Shown here: one piece after another, positions 28,101 through 39,200 of the stretch
Numbering within the stretch: position 1 is the first letter of the stretch
Layout: every line of letters starts with the position of its first letter
From: an uncultured Flavobacteriales bacterium
GTDB lineage: Bacteria; Bacteroidota; Bacteroidia; Flavobacteriales; JBLHRE01
Length of the DNA stretch: 60,856 bases
Reading direction: 5' to 3'
NCBI GenBank assembly: GCA_937139155.1
Contig: CAKZPI010000004.1
Location: 1-60,856 of the forward strand
The notes under the pieces: generated by a model
What the model saw: the letters and a program-made list of their open reading frames with translations, nothing else
Databases searched by the model: none
Told to the model about the DNA's origin: nothing
Position numbers and translations under genes: made by a program

Positions 28101-29153
28101 TCAGTCTTCCCTATTCAAAAATTTATACTTCCTCTGCTTCTCAATCCAACGTTTCTTGGCGTACTCTTGCATGTCTTCAATCTTGTCTTTCTCATCCACA
28201 ATTTCAAAACCCAAAAGGGTTTCCATTATGTCCTCCAAGGTAGCTATACCTTCCAGTCCGCCATAATTGCCTTTAATCAGTGAAATGTGCTGCTTTTTGG
28301 CAAGCATTTCTTCCCAGGCATCAAAAAGGTTTATGGAGCTCTGAAAGTAAATGATTTCCTTCCTTAAGTCTTTTAGTTTTAAGTCGAACTGATCTTCAGC
28401 CAGCTTTTCAAAAACCAATTCTCTAAAAACATAACCGGTGATATTGTCTCGGTCTCCTTTAAAAATGGGAATTCTAGAGAAATAGAGGAATTCCTTGTTT
28501 TTCAAAAACTCAGCAAGACTCATTTCTTCATCCGCGGCCACCACCACAATTCTGGGAGTCATCACCTCCTTGATTTGAATGGTTTTTAGGCGAATCAGGT
28601 TTTGGATGATTTTATTCTCATTGTCATCAAAAATACCCTCTTGGGCCCCTATGGAAGTGAGCACAGAGATTTCCTCTCGAGAGGTGGTAAACTCCTCTTT
28701 TTTTCGCGACAACAAGCGAGTTAATATGGAAGCAATCCAAACCAAGGGATAGGTAATGAAAATTGAAAGCTTAATCAGTTTGGATACAATGCCAATCAAG
28801 TCTTTATGATAATTGGCTCCAAGGGTTTTCGGAATGATTTCGGTAACCAGCAAAATGAGGATGGTCAAAACGGCGGATACAATACCGAAATAGGCCTCCC
28901 CAAAAACTACGGTAGCTTGAGCACCTACGCCGGCCGCACCTACGGTATGTGCAACTGTATTCAAAGATAAAATCGCCGAAAGGGGCCTATCAATATCTTC
29001 TTTTAAGGCCAGCATGGCCATCGCCTTAGAGTCTCCTCCTTCCACCCTTGCCTTTAGGTAAGATACAGGGGTTGAAAGCAAAACCGCTTCCATAATTGAA
29101 CAAAGGAAAGATATGCCCAGGGCAATGAATAGATATACTAGTAATAGGGTCAT
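28101..29153 (-). CDS. CNNM/CorC-type transporter with DUF21 and CBS domains
   Basis: The 350-residue protein has a DUF21 membrane domain (about 1-135, with SIMEAVLLSTPVSYLKA and TEIIPKTLGANY) and a pair of CBS domains (about 195-320, beginning VMTPRIVVVAADEEM). This is the CNNM/CorC layout linked to magnesium or other divalent-cation export. The large CorC_HlyC domain at the C-terminus is missing, so it is a short form. It follows the mechanosensitive-channel gene after 1 bp, so the two are co-transcribed. It resembles gliding protein GldE only at the family level. Confidence 0.87.
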   Translation of the reverse strand: MTLLLVYLFIALGISFLCSIMEAVLLSTPVSYLKARVEGGDSKAMAMLALKEDIDRPLSAILSLNTVAHTVGAAGVGAQATVVFGEAYFGIVSAVLTILILLVTEIIPKTLGANYHKDLIGIVSKLIKLSIFITYPLVWIASILTRLLSRKKEEFTTSREEISVLTSIGAQEGIFDDNENKIIQNLIRLKTIQIKEVMTPRIVVVAADEEMSLAEFLKNKEFLYFSRIPIFKGDRDNITGYVFRELVFEKLAEDQFDLKLKDLRKEIIYFQSSINLFDAWEEMLAKKQHISLIKGNYGGLEGIATLEDIMETLLGFEIVDEKDKIEDMQEYAKKRWIEKQRKYKFLNRED

Positions 29154-29154
29154 T

Positions 29155-30219
29155 TTATAATTCTAAGTTTTTATCTCGTTCAATCTGCTCCTTGATTCTT
29201 TGTTCCATTCGAAGCTTGAGGTCTTTGTACCGCTGAATTTGGGCTTTCACTTTGTCTTGTTCTTTCTCCTCTTTCAAAGATTTCAACTCCTCGCTTAACT
29301 GATTAATCTTGGCATCAATTTCCTTCAGAATCTCTTTGCTATTCGCAAGTTTTTCAGATTTAATGGCCTCGTCAAAAATAAGTTCTTCAGGGGCCTTTTC
29401 AGGGATGGACTCTGTTTGTACATTCACTTCTTTCGGAATAAATTCCACTTCATCTACCCTTCTTTGGTTCATAAAGGTGGGAGAAACAATTTCAATTTTC
29501 TGAGCATGTAGATGATCCATAACCTTTGCATTAAGCAGGGAGTTTGTGCTAAAGTATTTGCTGCTATCCTCTAAAAAACCATGGATCTTGTAAACTACTG
29601 AATAATCTCCAAGGCTGGTTATATAAACATATGGGTCTTTAAGTCCAATCTCTTTGGCCGCAAGTTTTAAAGCTTCCTCAACCTTTGTTCGAGGCACGTC
29701 ATAGCTCAAAGAAACCGAGGTGGAAATAACGGAATTCATCTTCCGCGTAAGCTTCACGGGATTGTTAGCAATGTAGAGGTTTGGTATGGTTATGAAATTG
29801 CTGTCTTCAAGTTGAATCTCGGTATGAAAAATGCTCTTCTCCACTACTCTGCCATGGTAGTCTCCTATTTTGATCAGATCGCCACTTTTAAACCGGTTCA
29901 TGGTATTGTTCATGATTCCGGCTATTAAATTGCCGAGAATGGTGGTTGAACTAAGGGCAATGCCGGCGCTAATGATGATTCCGAGAAAGCCAAGAATTTG
30001 TCCTTTAAGTGCTTGTTCAATGGGCAAGACCAGAATAAAGGTGAGCATTCCGAAAAGGACCAAGGCAAATCGAATGGCCCCTTTGGTCATATTTCGGTCA
30101 GAAATGGAAGACCTTAACCTTTTGAAAACCCATGAATTCAGAATAAAAAGGAGGATGAAAATAAGGAGAACCAAACTTGGCTGCAGCAAAGGTTCAAAAA
30201 GGTCGAGCGCGTATTTCAT
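29155..30219 (-). CDS. Small-conductance mechanosensitive ion channel (MscS family)
   Basis: The 354-residue protein has three to four N-terminal helices. The pore helix and beta domain follow (FLGIIISAGIALSSTTILGNLIAGIMN, then FKSGDLIKIGDYHGRVVEKSIFHTEIQLEDSNFITIPN), the MscS core. The C-terminal 90 residues form a charged coiled coil (SEELKSLKEEKEQDKVKAQI). It opens under membrane tension on osmotic downshock. It is the first gene of a two-gene unit with the CNNM-type transporter. Confidence 0.9.
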   Translation of the reverse strand: MKYALDLFEPLLQPSLVLLIFILLFILNSWVFKRLRSSISDRNMTKGAIRFALVLFGMLTFILVLPIEQALKGQILGFLGIIISAGIALSSTTILGNLIAGIMNNTMNRFKSGDLIKIGDYHGRVVEKSIFHTEIQLEDSNFITIPNLYIANNPVKLTRKMNSVISTSVSLSYDVPRTKVEEALKLAAKEIGLKDPYVYITSLGDYSVVYKIHGFLEDSSKYFSTNSLLNAKVMDHLHAQKIEIVSPTFMNQRRVDEVEFIPKEVNVQTESIPEKAPEELIFDEAIKSEKLANSKEILKEIDAKINQLSEELKSLKEEKEQDKVKAQIQRYKDLKLRMEQRIKEQIERDKNLEL

Positions 30220-30468
30220 CTAAGTCTAATTTTGGAGTCTGGGCCAGATCTCAAGCCAAGCCCATTCAACCCTCTTCTTAATTGGTTTCTGAAAGATACT
30301 GGATTTGCTAAAGCTAATGAGGATTCTTGTAATTGCAAGAAGTGCAGAAGAAGTAAGAGGCCACAGGAGTTTACAAAATCCCTAAACAGATTTTCCTTTC
30401 AAACGAATTTGTTAAAATTTACAAGATACCAGCGGTTTACCAAAGACGCCAAACCGATGTACCCAAGC

Positions 30469-30837
30469 TTACCAAAGCGGTTTGAATCCGCCATAAACCA
30501 TGCGCTCTGCATTAAAAATCAGTCGGTCAGGCTGGGTTAAGGGCGCCACCAGTTCTTCCATTCTTGGGTCAAGGGGAACCTTTTGATTTGCTTGATCGCG
30601 AATTTCTTTTGAGGGAAAGGAGACCCATCCAAAAACGATGCATTCCTTTTCCTTTGAGTTGGTGAGGTCAATGAAGGACTGAGTTCCTTGGAGAAATAGG
30701 TCATCACCGAGGAACTCTTTATAATCGGTAGCTCCGTATTCTTTCCAGATTTCCGCAACTTTTTTAGAAACCCTTTTGTACTCCTCTAAATGTTTTTCGG
30801 GCAGAGGAAGAATAAATCCGTCGATGTAGCTAGCCAT
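30469..30837 (-). CDS. DUF1428 family protein (YbaA-like)
   Basis: The 122-residue protein begins MASYIDGFILPLPEKHLEEYKRVSKKVAEIWKEYGATDY and contains VFGWVSFPSKEIRDQANQKV, DPRMEEL and a C-terminal RMVYGGFKPL. This is the DUF1428 dimeric alpha/beta-barrel fold; its activity is unknown. The start at 30837 is chosen since the family begins here; six extra in-frame codons upstream are not needed. Confidence 0.88.
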   Translation of the reverse strand: MASYIDGFILPLPEKHLEEYKRVSKKVAEIWKEYGATDYKEFLGDDLFLQGTQSFIDLTNSKEKECIVFGWVSFPSKEIRDQANQKVPLDPRMEELVAPLTQPDRLIFNAERMVYGGFKPLW

Positions 30838-30879
30838 AATCTGATTTTTATGCAAGGTTGGAAAATATTTTTAGTAAAG

Positions 30880-31560
30880 TGGAAATAGGTACTTGGAAGT
30901 AGGTATTTGGTAGCAATATTCAGCTTGCCGTCAGAGGAATCGAGGTTTTGTGAGTGACTAGTGACTAGTGACTAGTGACTAGTGACTAGTGACTAGCTGA
31001 AAATGAACACTTTAACACCTAAAGCAGCTAGCTGATAATAGCTAAATGCCAATAGCCTTTTGGGGTACTAGGAAATCGGTATTTGGAACTAGGTATTTGC
31101 TAGCAATATTTAGCATTCCGTCAGTTAAGCGGGAATCGGGAATCGGGAATGGGGAATCGGCCCTAGACTCAGACCGGAGCGGCAGAGGAATCGACCTTAA
31201 TAGGAAATAGGTAATAGGTACTTGGAAGTAGGTATTTGCTAGCAATATTCAGCTTGTCGTCAGAGGAATCGAGGTTTTGGGGGTGACTAGTGACTCGTGA
31301 CCAGTGACTGGAAGCCTTGAAAATGAATGCTTTAACACCTGAAACACTAGGCATCTCAACGCCTCAACAACTCAACAATTCCATCAACTATAAACCCTCA
31401 ACCATCAACTCTGAGTGACTTATGACTGGATGCGCTGAAAATAAGTGCTTTAACACCTGAAACACTAAACAACTCAACGCCTAAACATCTCAACAATTCC
31501 ATCAACTATAAACCCTCAACCATCAACTCTGAGTGAATCGAGATTAAGTGACAAGTTTTG
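30880..31560. repeat. Word-mosaic repeat array, copy 2
   Basis: Non-coding array of short words: TAGGTACTTGGAAGTAGGTA-type heptads (30883-30912, 31205-31240), a TGACTAG run of six to seven copies (30953-30996), GGGAATC/GGGAATG repeats (31130-31158), GCTAGCAATATTCAGCTTG (31238 region) and CTCAACGCCTCAACAA octamers (31350-31380, 31470-31500). The phrase CCATCAACTATAAACCCTCA occurs near 31380 and 31500. The words are the complement of those at 241-620. The array ends at the higB promoter. Confidence 0.85.
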
Positions 31561-31589
31561 TTTTAAGTTCTACTTTTCAGAACATTGTA

Positions 31590-31597
31590 TATCTTTG
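31590..31597 (+). promoter_or_regulatory. -7 promoter box of higBA
   Basis: TATCTTTG is a perfect TAnnTTTG box, 19 bp before the GTG start chosen for the toxin. Autorepression by HigA at this site is expected from the family, but no operator palindrome could be identified. Confidence 0.55.
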
Positions 31598-31615
31598 CTT
31601 ACCAATATTTCGTTT

Positions 31616-31912
31616 GTGGAAAGAATATTCGCTAAAAGTACCCTCAGAAAATTCTGGCTTAAACATGCAGAGACTGAGCAATATTTAAAAACATGGTATG
31701 ACACGGCCATGAATGCCGAATGGAAAAGTCCAAGCGATATAAAACGAACCTATAGCAATGCCTCAATTTTAAAGAATGGTCGTGTAGTTTTTAATATTAA
31801 AGGCAATGACTACCGGCTTGTTGCAAAAATCAACTATGAAAAACAATGGCTCTTTATTCGGTTCATTGGAACTCATTCAGAATACGACAAAATTGACGCA
31901 AACCACATTTAA
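31616..31912 (+). CDS. higB: HigB-type mRNA interferase toxin
   Basis: The 98-residue product matches HigB toxins of the RelE superfamily: RKFWLKHAETEQYLKTWYDTA near the N-terminus, then W(K)SPSDIKRTYSNAS, FNIKGNDYRLVAKINYEKQWLFIRFIGTHSEYDKID. The last histidine/tyrosine segment (THSEYDKID) is the usual catalytic end. It would cut mRNA on the ribosome when not bound by the antitoxin. The GTG at 31616 is used because translation from an upstream TTG would overlap the promoter. The antitoxin gene follows after 13 bp. Confidence 0.85.
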   Translation: MERIFAKSTLRKFWLKHAETEQYLKTWYDTAMNAEWKSPSDIKRTYSNASILKNGRVVFNIKGNDYRLVAKINYEKQWLFIRFIGTHSEYDKIDANHI

Positions 31913-31925
31913 AAGATTAGAGATC

Positions 31926-32294
31926 ATGGACATCAAGCCCATTAAAAATGAATCCGATTACCAAGAAGCACTAGAAAGGCTTAACCAAGTATTTGACGCC
32001 AAACCTGGAAGCCCAGAAAGCGATGAAGCGGATATTTTAGCCGTGCTTATAGATCAGTATGAAAACCGAAATTACCCCATTGACGGTCCTGACCCCATTG
32101 AAGCAATTAAAATAAGAATGGAAGAGCTTCAATTAAAACAAGTGGATATTGTTAAAGAGTTTGGTGGAAAAAGTCGAGTTTCAGAAATGCTCAACAGAAA
32201 AAGGAAGCTTACCCTTGAAATGATTCGATATTTAGCAAACAAACTCAATTTATCCGCCGGCCTTCTTATCCAAGATTATCATTTAATGAAGTGA
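31926..32294 (+). CDS. higA: HigA-type antitoxin with XRE helix-turn-helix
   Basis: The 122-residue protein starts MDIKPIKNESDYQEALERL. It has an N-terminal toxin-facing region (about 1-60) and a C-terminal helix-turn-helix (IRMEELQLKQVDIVKEFGGKSRVSEMLNRKRKLTLEMIRYLA, about residues 64-108). It should neutralise HigB and repress the operon. The toxin-first order is typical of higBA. The pair is framed on both sides by word-mosaic repeat arrays. Confidence 0.88.
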   Translation: MDIKPIKNESDYQEALERLNQVFDAKPGSPESDEADILAVLIDQYENRNYPIDGPDPIEAIKIRMEELQLKQVDIVKEFGGKSRVSEMLNRKRKLTLEMIRYLANKLNLSAGLLIQDYHLMK

Positions 32295-33185
32295 AAAGCT
32301 TTTTGGGGTACTAGGGAATAGGGAATAGGGAATAGGGAATAGGGAATAGGGAATAGGGAATAGGAAATAGAATAGGTAATAGGTACTTGGAAATAAGTAT
32401 TTGCTAGCAATATTCAGCTTGCCGTCAGAGAAATCGAGGTTATGGGGGTGACTAGTGACTCGTGACTAGTGACTGGATGCGCTGAAAATGAACACCTTAG
32501 CACCTAAACCAGACAACATCCACTTGGGGTATTAGGAAATAGGAATCTTGAGGCTGGCAGAAATTACCGTATCAACAACTCAACGCCTCAACAACTCAAC
32601 AATTCCATCAACTATAAACCCTCAACCATCAACTCTGAGTGACTAGTGACTGGAAATTTCCTAGTAATATTCGGCTTTCCGTCTTCGGAGCGGGAATTGG
32701 GAATCGGGAATCGGGAATCGGGAATCGAGGTTAATCGTTAGAAAGACCATACATTTTTCCTGAAGTTCACCAATTGAAGCATCTAAACTAGGTATTAGGA
32801 ATCTTGAACCTGCCAGAAATTACGGCATCAACACCTAAACAACTCAACGGCTCAGCAATTCTATCAACCATAAACCCTCAACCATCAACTCTGAGTGACT
32901 GGTGACTAGTGACTGGATGTACTGAAATTGAGCATCTTAGAGCATCAACGCCTAAACATTCAATCAACTATAAACTCTAAACCATCAACTCTCAACCATC
33001 AACTCTCAACCATCAACTCTCAACCATCAACTCTCAACCATCAACTCTCAACCATCAACTCTCAACTATAAACTCTCAACTATAAACTCTGAGTGATTGG
33101 AATTTTTGCAATCAGGTGGTTATAGGTTCTATGAATGCCTCAACGACTAAACAACTCAACGACTAAACGCCTAAACACCAACCAA
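32295..33185. repeat. Word-mosaic repeat array, copy 3
   Basis: Non-coding array directly after higA. GGGAATA is repeated about seven times at 32314-32362. Then come TAGGTACTTGG-type words, GCTAGCAATATTCAGCTTGC, TGACTAG words (32450-32475, 32637-32652, 32895-32915), GGGAATC words (32700-32727) and CTCAACGCCTCAACAA octamers (32580-32600). A 14-bp unit (ACCATCAACTCTCA) is tandem about six times at 32980-33065 and changes to CTATAAACTCTCAA at its end. GAACCTGCCAGAAATTACGG near 32806 is the complement of a phrase near 462 in copy 1. Confidence 0.85.
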
Positions 33186-33271
33186 TGGCTTCAAAAAAAA
33201 GAAAGCCCCAACCAATGTAAGTATTGGCTAGGGCTCTCTCCATCTATGAAGACAAGATAGATGTTTGGATG

Positions 33272-36200
33272 TTAATCCATTACAATGAACTTGCCGGTGT
33301 ACTTAGCATCATTTTCATCTCCTATTTCAATGAAATACATACCAGCTGGCAATGTAGCAACGTTCACATTCGCTTCGTTAATTCCGGCTTCAACCTGAAT
33401 AACATCCTCTATATAGACTTCATTTCCGGTCATATCAAATACCCTAATTCCTAAGTTGCTGGTTGATTCAGCAATTCTGAATTCTACGGTTAGGATGTCT
33501 CCCACCGTCTGAACCACTGGGTTCGGGTAAAGGTTGGTAAACTCAATGGGGTTATCCACTTGGTTTACATCGTTCTGATCACCGTTGTACCAGGCTTGAC
33601 CGAAGTCAACCGTTCCATCGGTTTTGATGGGTCCGCTCTGAATGTTGAAAGAATAATCTTCCACCTCCCCGTAAGGGATTACATCACAAGGACCATTGGC
33701 ATAACAACCCCACTTCATGATTACACGCATACGAGTTACCCCCTCTGCGGCATCCAATGGCAAACTAAACTGGGCATTGATCACTCCGGTTCCGAAGTTT
33801 CTATATACCCGCTCACCTTGATCGGTGAAGTCGCCATCATTGTTCAGGTCAATGTATACCGACCAGTATTCATCATACTGTGCACCTGCATAAGAAGGCG
33901 TCAAGGTCATGCTTACATTTGATCCTGCCGGACTACTGGCAGATAGGAAGGTATAATCTCCATATCCCCCATCATTTCCTGAGAAATTGTCCAGAGCCGG
34001 AGCTTCAATCTCTTGAATCCACTCATAGCTTGTTACCTGAGCATAACTTTCACAGTAATCATGGTTGTTGGGTCCTACTACATTAATGGTAGACATACAG
34101 GTTCCAACATTACCCGCTGAGTCAATCACCGTTAAGGTAGTCATGTAAACACCCTCCCCGCTAAAGGTAGATGGGCTTACAGACATGCTAGCTACACCAC
34201 TACACTCATCGTAGGAACCATTGTTTACATCATCAGCTGTGATGCTAACATTTCCAGCACTATCCGCCATAACCGTGATGTCACGACAAATGGCAATTGG
34301 AGCTATGGTATCAGGCTCAACCGTTACGTCAAAACTACTGGTTGATGAAGCTCCTGATATGGCATCGGTAACTTCGTAGGTAATGGTATGGGTACCAGCC
34401 GGAAGTACACTTCCGTTTTGTGGTCCGGCGATTTGAGTGGCAGTCAAATGAGCATTGTAACATGGGATTTCCATGATGAACTCAAATTCTTCACATGACC
34501 CTCTATCGTACCACTTACCGTTTGCTGCACGCATTACTGCAAAGTCAGCTCCGGGTTGTGGACAAGAAACCGCTGCTGAATTATTCGGTTCTCCGGTTAC
34601 CCAATTTGAGTAGGTTGACCCCTCTCCATTGGCCCATACGAAGTTTCCTTCGCTGGCTTCATCGTTGTAACCAATCCATGCATAGTTTGCAAGTACCACA
34701 TTGTTCAAGAAGGCATTCTCATTGGCATCGTTGATGGTTACAAGGTAACCTCCATTGCTTGCGGCAGAGTTCTTAGCCTGTTCCCAGGTGAAATTATTGG
34801 TAGCTGAACAATAATATCTATGTCCGTTCAACTCACCCATGTAAATGAAACCTGGAATTTGATTTGTGGTAGTATCACAAGTTACCTGACAGATGTCTGA
34901 TGTGGCATAGTAAGAAGGCGCCGTCCAGGTTACCGGACTTGTACTCTCATTACAATTAACCGTGATATCAGGCACTGCAGAAACATGAACTTCTACCGTA
35001 GAATCAATTACCGTAACGGTGGATTGACAAATGGCTGAGTTTCCTTCAGAATCTGTCACCGTTAAGGTTACCGTGTTCTCTCCTACGTCATCGCAGCTAA
35101 ACTGAGTTTGACTTGCAGAGTAACTTAGGTTGGCACTACAATTATCCGTAGACCCGGCATCTAGATCTTGAGGAAGGATGCTTACGTTTCCATTTTGATC
35201 TAAATACACAGTAATATCTTGACAAAGAGCATTTGGAATCTCATTGTCTTCAATGGTTACCGTAGCCGTACAAGTAGAAGTATTTCCACTAGCATCGGTT
35301 GCTGTAAGGGTTACCGTGTTTTGACCTATGTCGTTGCAATCAAATACCGACTTATCTACTGAAAGGCTTACCGGTTGACCGCAATCGTCGTATGAACCAT
35401 TGTCAATACTATTGGGGTCTAGGGTATAAAGACCGTTGGGACCAAGTTCACCTAGTAGGTTTTTACAAAGTGCAACTGGTGCATTATTGTCTTCAACCGT
35501 TACCGTAGCAGTACATACTGTTTGATTACCGCTGGCATCTGTAACCGTAAGGGTTACCGTATTCTGACCAATATGAGTACAATCAAAATACGTTTGGTCT
35601 AGGGCAATACTAGCCACCTGGCAATTATCAGATGATCCATTATCAACATCTCCTGGCAGTATGGTCACATCATTATTCGGACCGAGAGCCACCGTAATGT
35701 CTTGACAAACAGCAAGTGGAGCTATGGTATCAATCACAGTTACCGTAGTTGTACAAGTGGAAGTATTTCCATTCACATCAACCGCAAAGACCGTAATTGA
35801 ATTGGATCCGGCATCAGCACATCCGAAGAAGTCCTGACTTAGGTAAACCGTATCAATTCCACATGCATCCGTGGCAGAGGTAATGAATTGATTGGCATCC
35901 ACAACCGCAATTCCAAATGCATTCAAATAAGCATCTGCGGGTTGACAAGAAAGTACCGGTGGAGTTTGATCTTCAACCGTAACATTGGCGGTGCAAGTGG
36001 AAGTATTTCCATTGGCGTCTGTAACCGTAAGGGTCACAGTATTTACTCCAATATGGCTACAATCAAAGGCCGTTTGACTGGCTTGAAGACTTACAACTCC
36101 ACAAGCATCAGAACTTCCTCCATCAATATCTCCTCCAGAAATGTTGGCATTTCCATTGGCATCCAATTGAATGGTGATGTCTTGACAAACAGCTACTGGG

Positions 36201-39200
36201 GCAAGGGTATCAACCACAGTAACTGTGGCTTGGCAAGTATCAGATTGCCCGAAGCTATTAACAACTACCAAGTTAACGGTGTTGGCTCCAACCTCTTGAC
36301 ACCCGAAGGCATCTGGATAAACATATAGGGTATCGATTCCGGCATTTGAGAATGAACCTCCATCCACAAAACTAGGATCAATACTTACCAATCCGTTGGC
36401 ATCTAAATATACCGTGGTGTCTTTACAAATGGCACCTGGCTTAGGCTCTAGGATGGTCACTGTTGTTGTACAGGTTCCGATATTTCCAGCAGCATCTCGA
36501 ACAATCAATGAAACTGGATTTGTACCAATATCATTGGTGGTCCATAACGACTGTGACACTTGCGTGGAAATAACTCCACAATTGTCTGATTGCGTAACTA
36601 GAATATCACTCACCAATAAGGTGGCCTCACCGTTTCCGTCAAGAATCAAGGTATCAGGCTGGCAAGAAACCGTTGGTAAAATGGTATCTAGAACCGTAAC
36701 TGTGGCCGGAGCAGAATTTGACAATCCGTAAATATCCGTTCCTGAAACTGTAACTGTATTTGCTCCTAGATCAGAACAATCAAACTCTGTGGTATCAACC
36801 ACCAAGGTATCCAGTTCACAATTGTCAAAAGACCCATCATTTACATCAGCTAGCGTAATGGAACCAAGACCGTTTTGATCTAGGTAAACCGTAGCATTCT
36901 GAGTAATAATGGTTGGTTTGATGGTATCTTCAACGGTTACTGTGGCCGTTGTAGAATCAATGTTTCCATTCACATCAATAACCGTCATGGTTACCGTGTT
37001 TTGCCCAGATTCATTTGAAGTAAAGACATTCGGGCTAACAATTATCGTATCCACTGCACAATTATCAGTTGATCCATTGTCAACGTCAGAACCTTGAATG
37101 GTAACCTGGCAGTTAGCGTCTAGATAAACCGTGATGTCTTTAGATACCGGTACAGGACGAGTAGTATCTTGATCAGAGATCACAATGGTATCAGAAGCCG
37201 TACAGCAATTTGCAGCTGTTACAGTTACGTAATATGTACCTGCGCTTAGGTTTGAAATGGACTGTGAAGTGGCCCCAGTATTCCATTGGTACGAATAAGG
37301 TGCCGTACCTCCACCTGGAGTAATATGAGCTGTGGCTGAACCATCAGCAGCTCCAGGGCAGGTTGCATTCTCTTTATCAATGGCAACTGCGAAGGGCTGT
37401 TGAACTCCATTATACCAAACAAATGGCTGAGAGAAATTATAGAATCCAAATCTACCCGGTGCAAAGTTTCCTTCCACATCAAACACTTTAGATCCGTTGA
37501 TCCAAATTTTGATGTTGCTTTCTGTATAGGAAACTTTGAAGCTGTTTTGGCCATAATCAGCCCAGCCACCTTGACTTGCATTGGTTCCGAGAATTTCGAT
37601 ACCAGGTGCAACTTTACCCCAAAGGAGGTCATACTCTTCTTGCTCGGTATCAATACTTGTAGCATTTACACGAGAAAGGGTCATTTGAGCAGGAGCAACC
37701 GTTCCGTTTTTCAACTGGGAGTTTTGTTTCCAATCGAATAGGATGTACTCATGGTCTGTGGTATTTCCTGGTTGGTCAGGATTCTGGAATCCAAGAACAA
37801 AACCAATCATATCATCATCAGCGGTACTTTCTACAGAGAAGTTACCTTCAATAACCTGGTTGATGAAAATTTGATCACTCACAAAGAAGGTCGCATCATC
37901 ATTCAAGGTTTGATAAACAAGGTTTTGAGCAGAAACTGTGGTATCCACAGTCCAGTCACCCCTACTTGGGTCACCTTCAATTGACCATGCGGCCAAACTT
38001 TGATCTTCAGAACAATCTTTATCAATGGTTACGGTAGCCGTATCGGTAGAAACCAATCCTTGGTTATCAATTACGGTAAGTACCACGGTGTTCACCCCTT
38101 CTTCAGAACATCCAAAGGTATTTGGTGTAATGAACATGGTGTCAATGGCACAGTTGTCATATGACCCGTCATTGATTTCAGAAGCATCCACCGTTACAAT
38201 ACCTGAGGCATTGAATCCGCGAACAATGCTTTGAGCAATGGCCGTAGGTGGAAGAGTATCAAGAACCGTTACATTGGCATAACAAGTGTCCATTTGACCA
38301 AAATTATCTTTGATGATCAAGGCCACCTGATTTACTCCAACATTTGAGCAATTGAAGGTAGCAGGCTGAACCCACATGGTATCAATTCCAGCATCCGCTG
38401 AAGAACCAGCATCAACATATGAAGGATCGATGCTTACGTTGCCTGAGGCATCAAGATAAACCGTGGTATCCTGACAAAGGGCTCCTGGCGCAGGATATTC
38501 AATATAAACATTGGTGGTACAGGTTGAAACATTTCCACCCGCATCTCTTACCGTAACAACCACTTGGTTATCACCTACATCAGCCGTAGTAAACTGAGTT
38601 TGGCTGGCAATGGTTGAAACCACTCCACAATTATCAGAACTTGAGGTTACAATGTTTGATACAAGAAGAGTAGCGTTTCCACTTCCATCAAGAATTAGTG
38701 TATCAGGCTGACAGGAAACCGTTGGTGCAATGGTATCAACCACGGTAACTATTGCTGGATCTGTATTGGTTAGGTTATAAATATCAACCGCCGTTAGCAC
38801 CACTGGATTAGGACCTAAATCACTACAATCAAAATTGGTAGTGTCTAAGTAAAGGGTATCTAAACCACAATTATCAAAAGATCCATTGTTGATGTCAGAA
38901 ACCTCAATGCTCGCTTGACCATTTTGATCAAGATAAACCGTTAGATCTTCTGCAATAGGCGTAGGCAAGATGGTATCTTCAACTGTAACCGTGGCGGTAA
39001 CCGTATCTGAATTACCGCTATTGTCAATCACAACCATAGTAACCAGGTTTTGACCTGACTCATTAGAGGTGAATACATTCGGGCTTACCAAGATGGTATC
39101 AATTCCACAATTATCAGATGAGCCATTATCAACATCCGAACCGTCAATGGTCACTTGACAATTTGCATCCAGGAATACGGTAATGTCTTGAGCAAGGGCC

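Noticed and set aside
30232..30540. Plus-strand frame of 102 codons
   Set aside because: It overlaps the well-supported DUF1428 gene on the other strand, has no recognisable domain, and its composition is not protein-like.
31042..31354. Minus-strand frames in the mosaic array
   Set aside because: The peptides are built from translated repeat words (KYLVPNTDFLVP and similar) without domain character.
36396..38234. Many plus-strand frames inside the giant adhesin gene
   Set aside because: They repeat with the HYR period and are antisense shadows of the 3,417-residue frame, which explains them fully.
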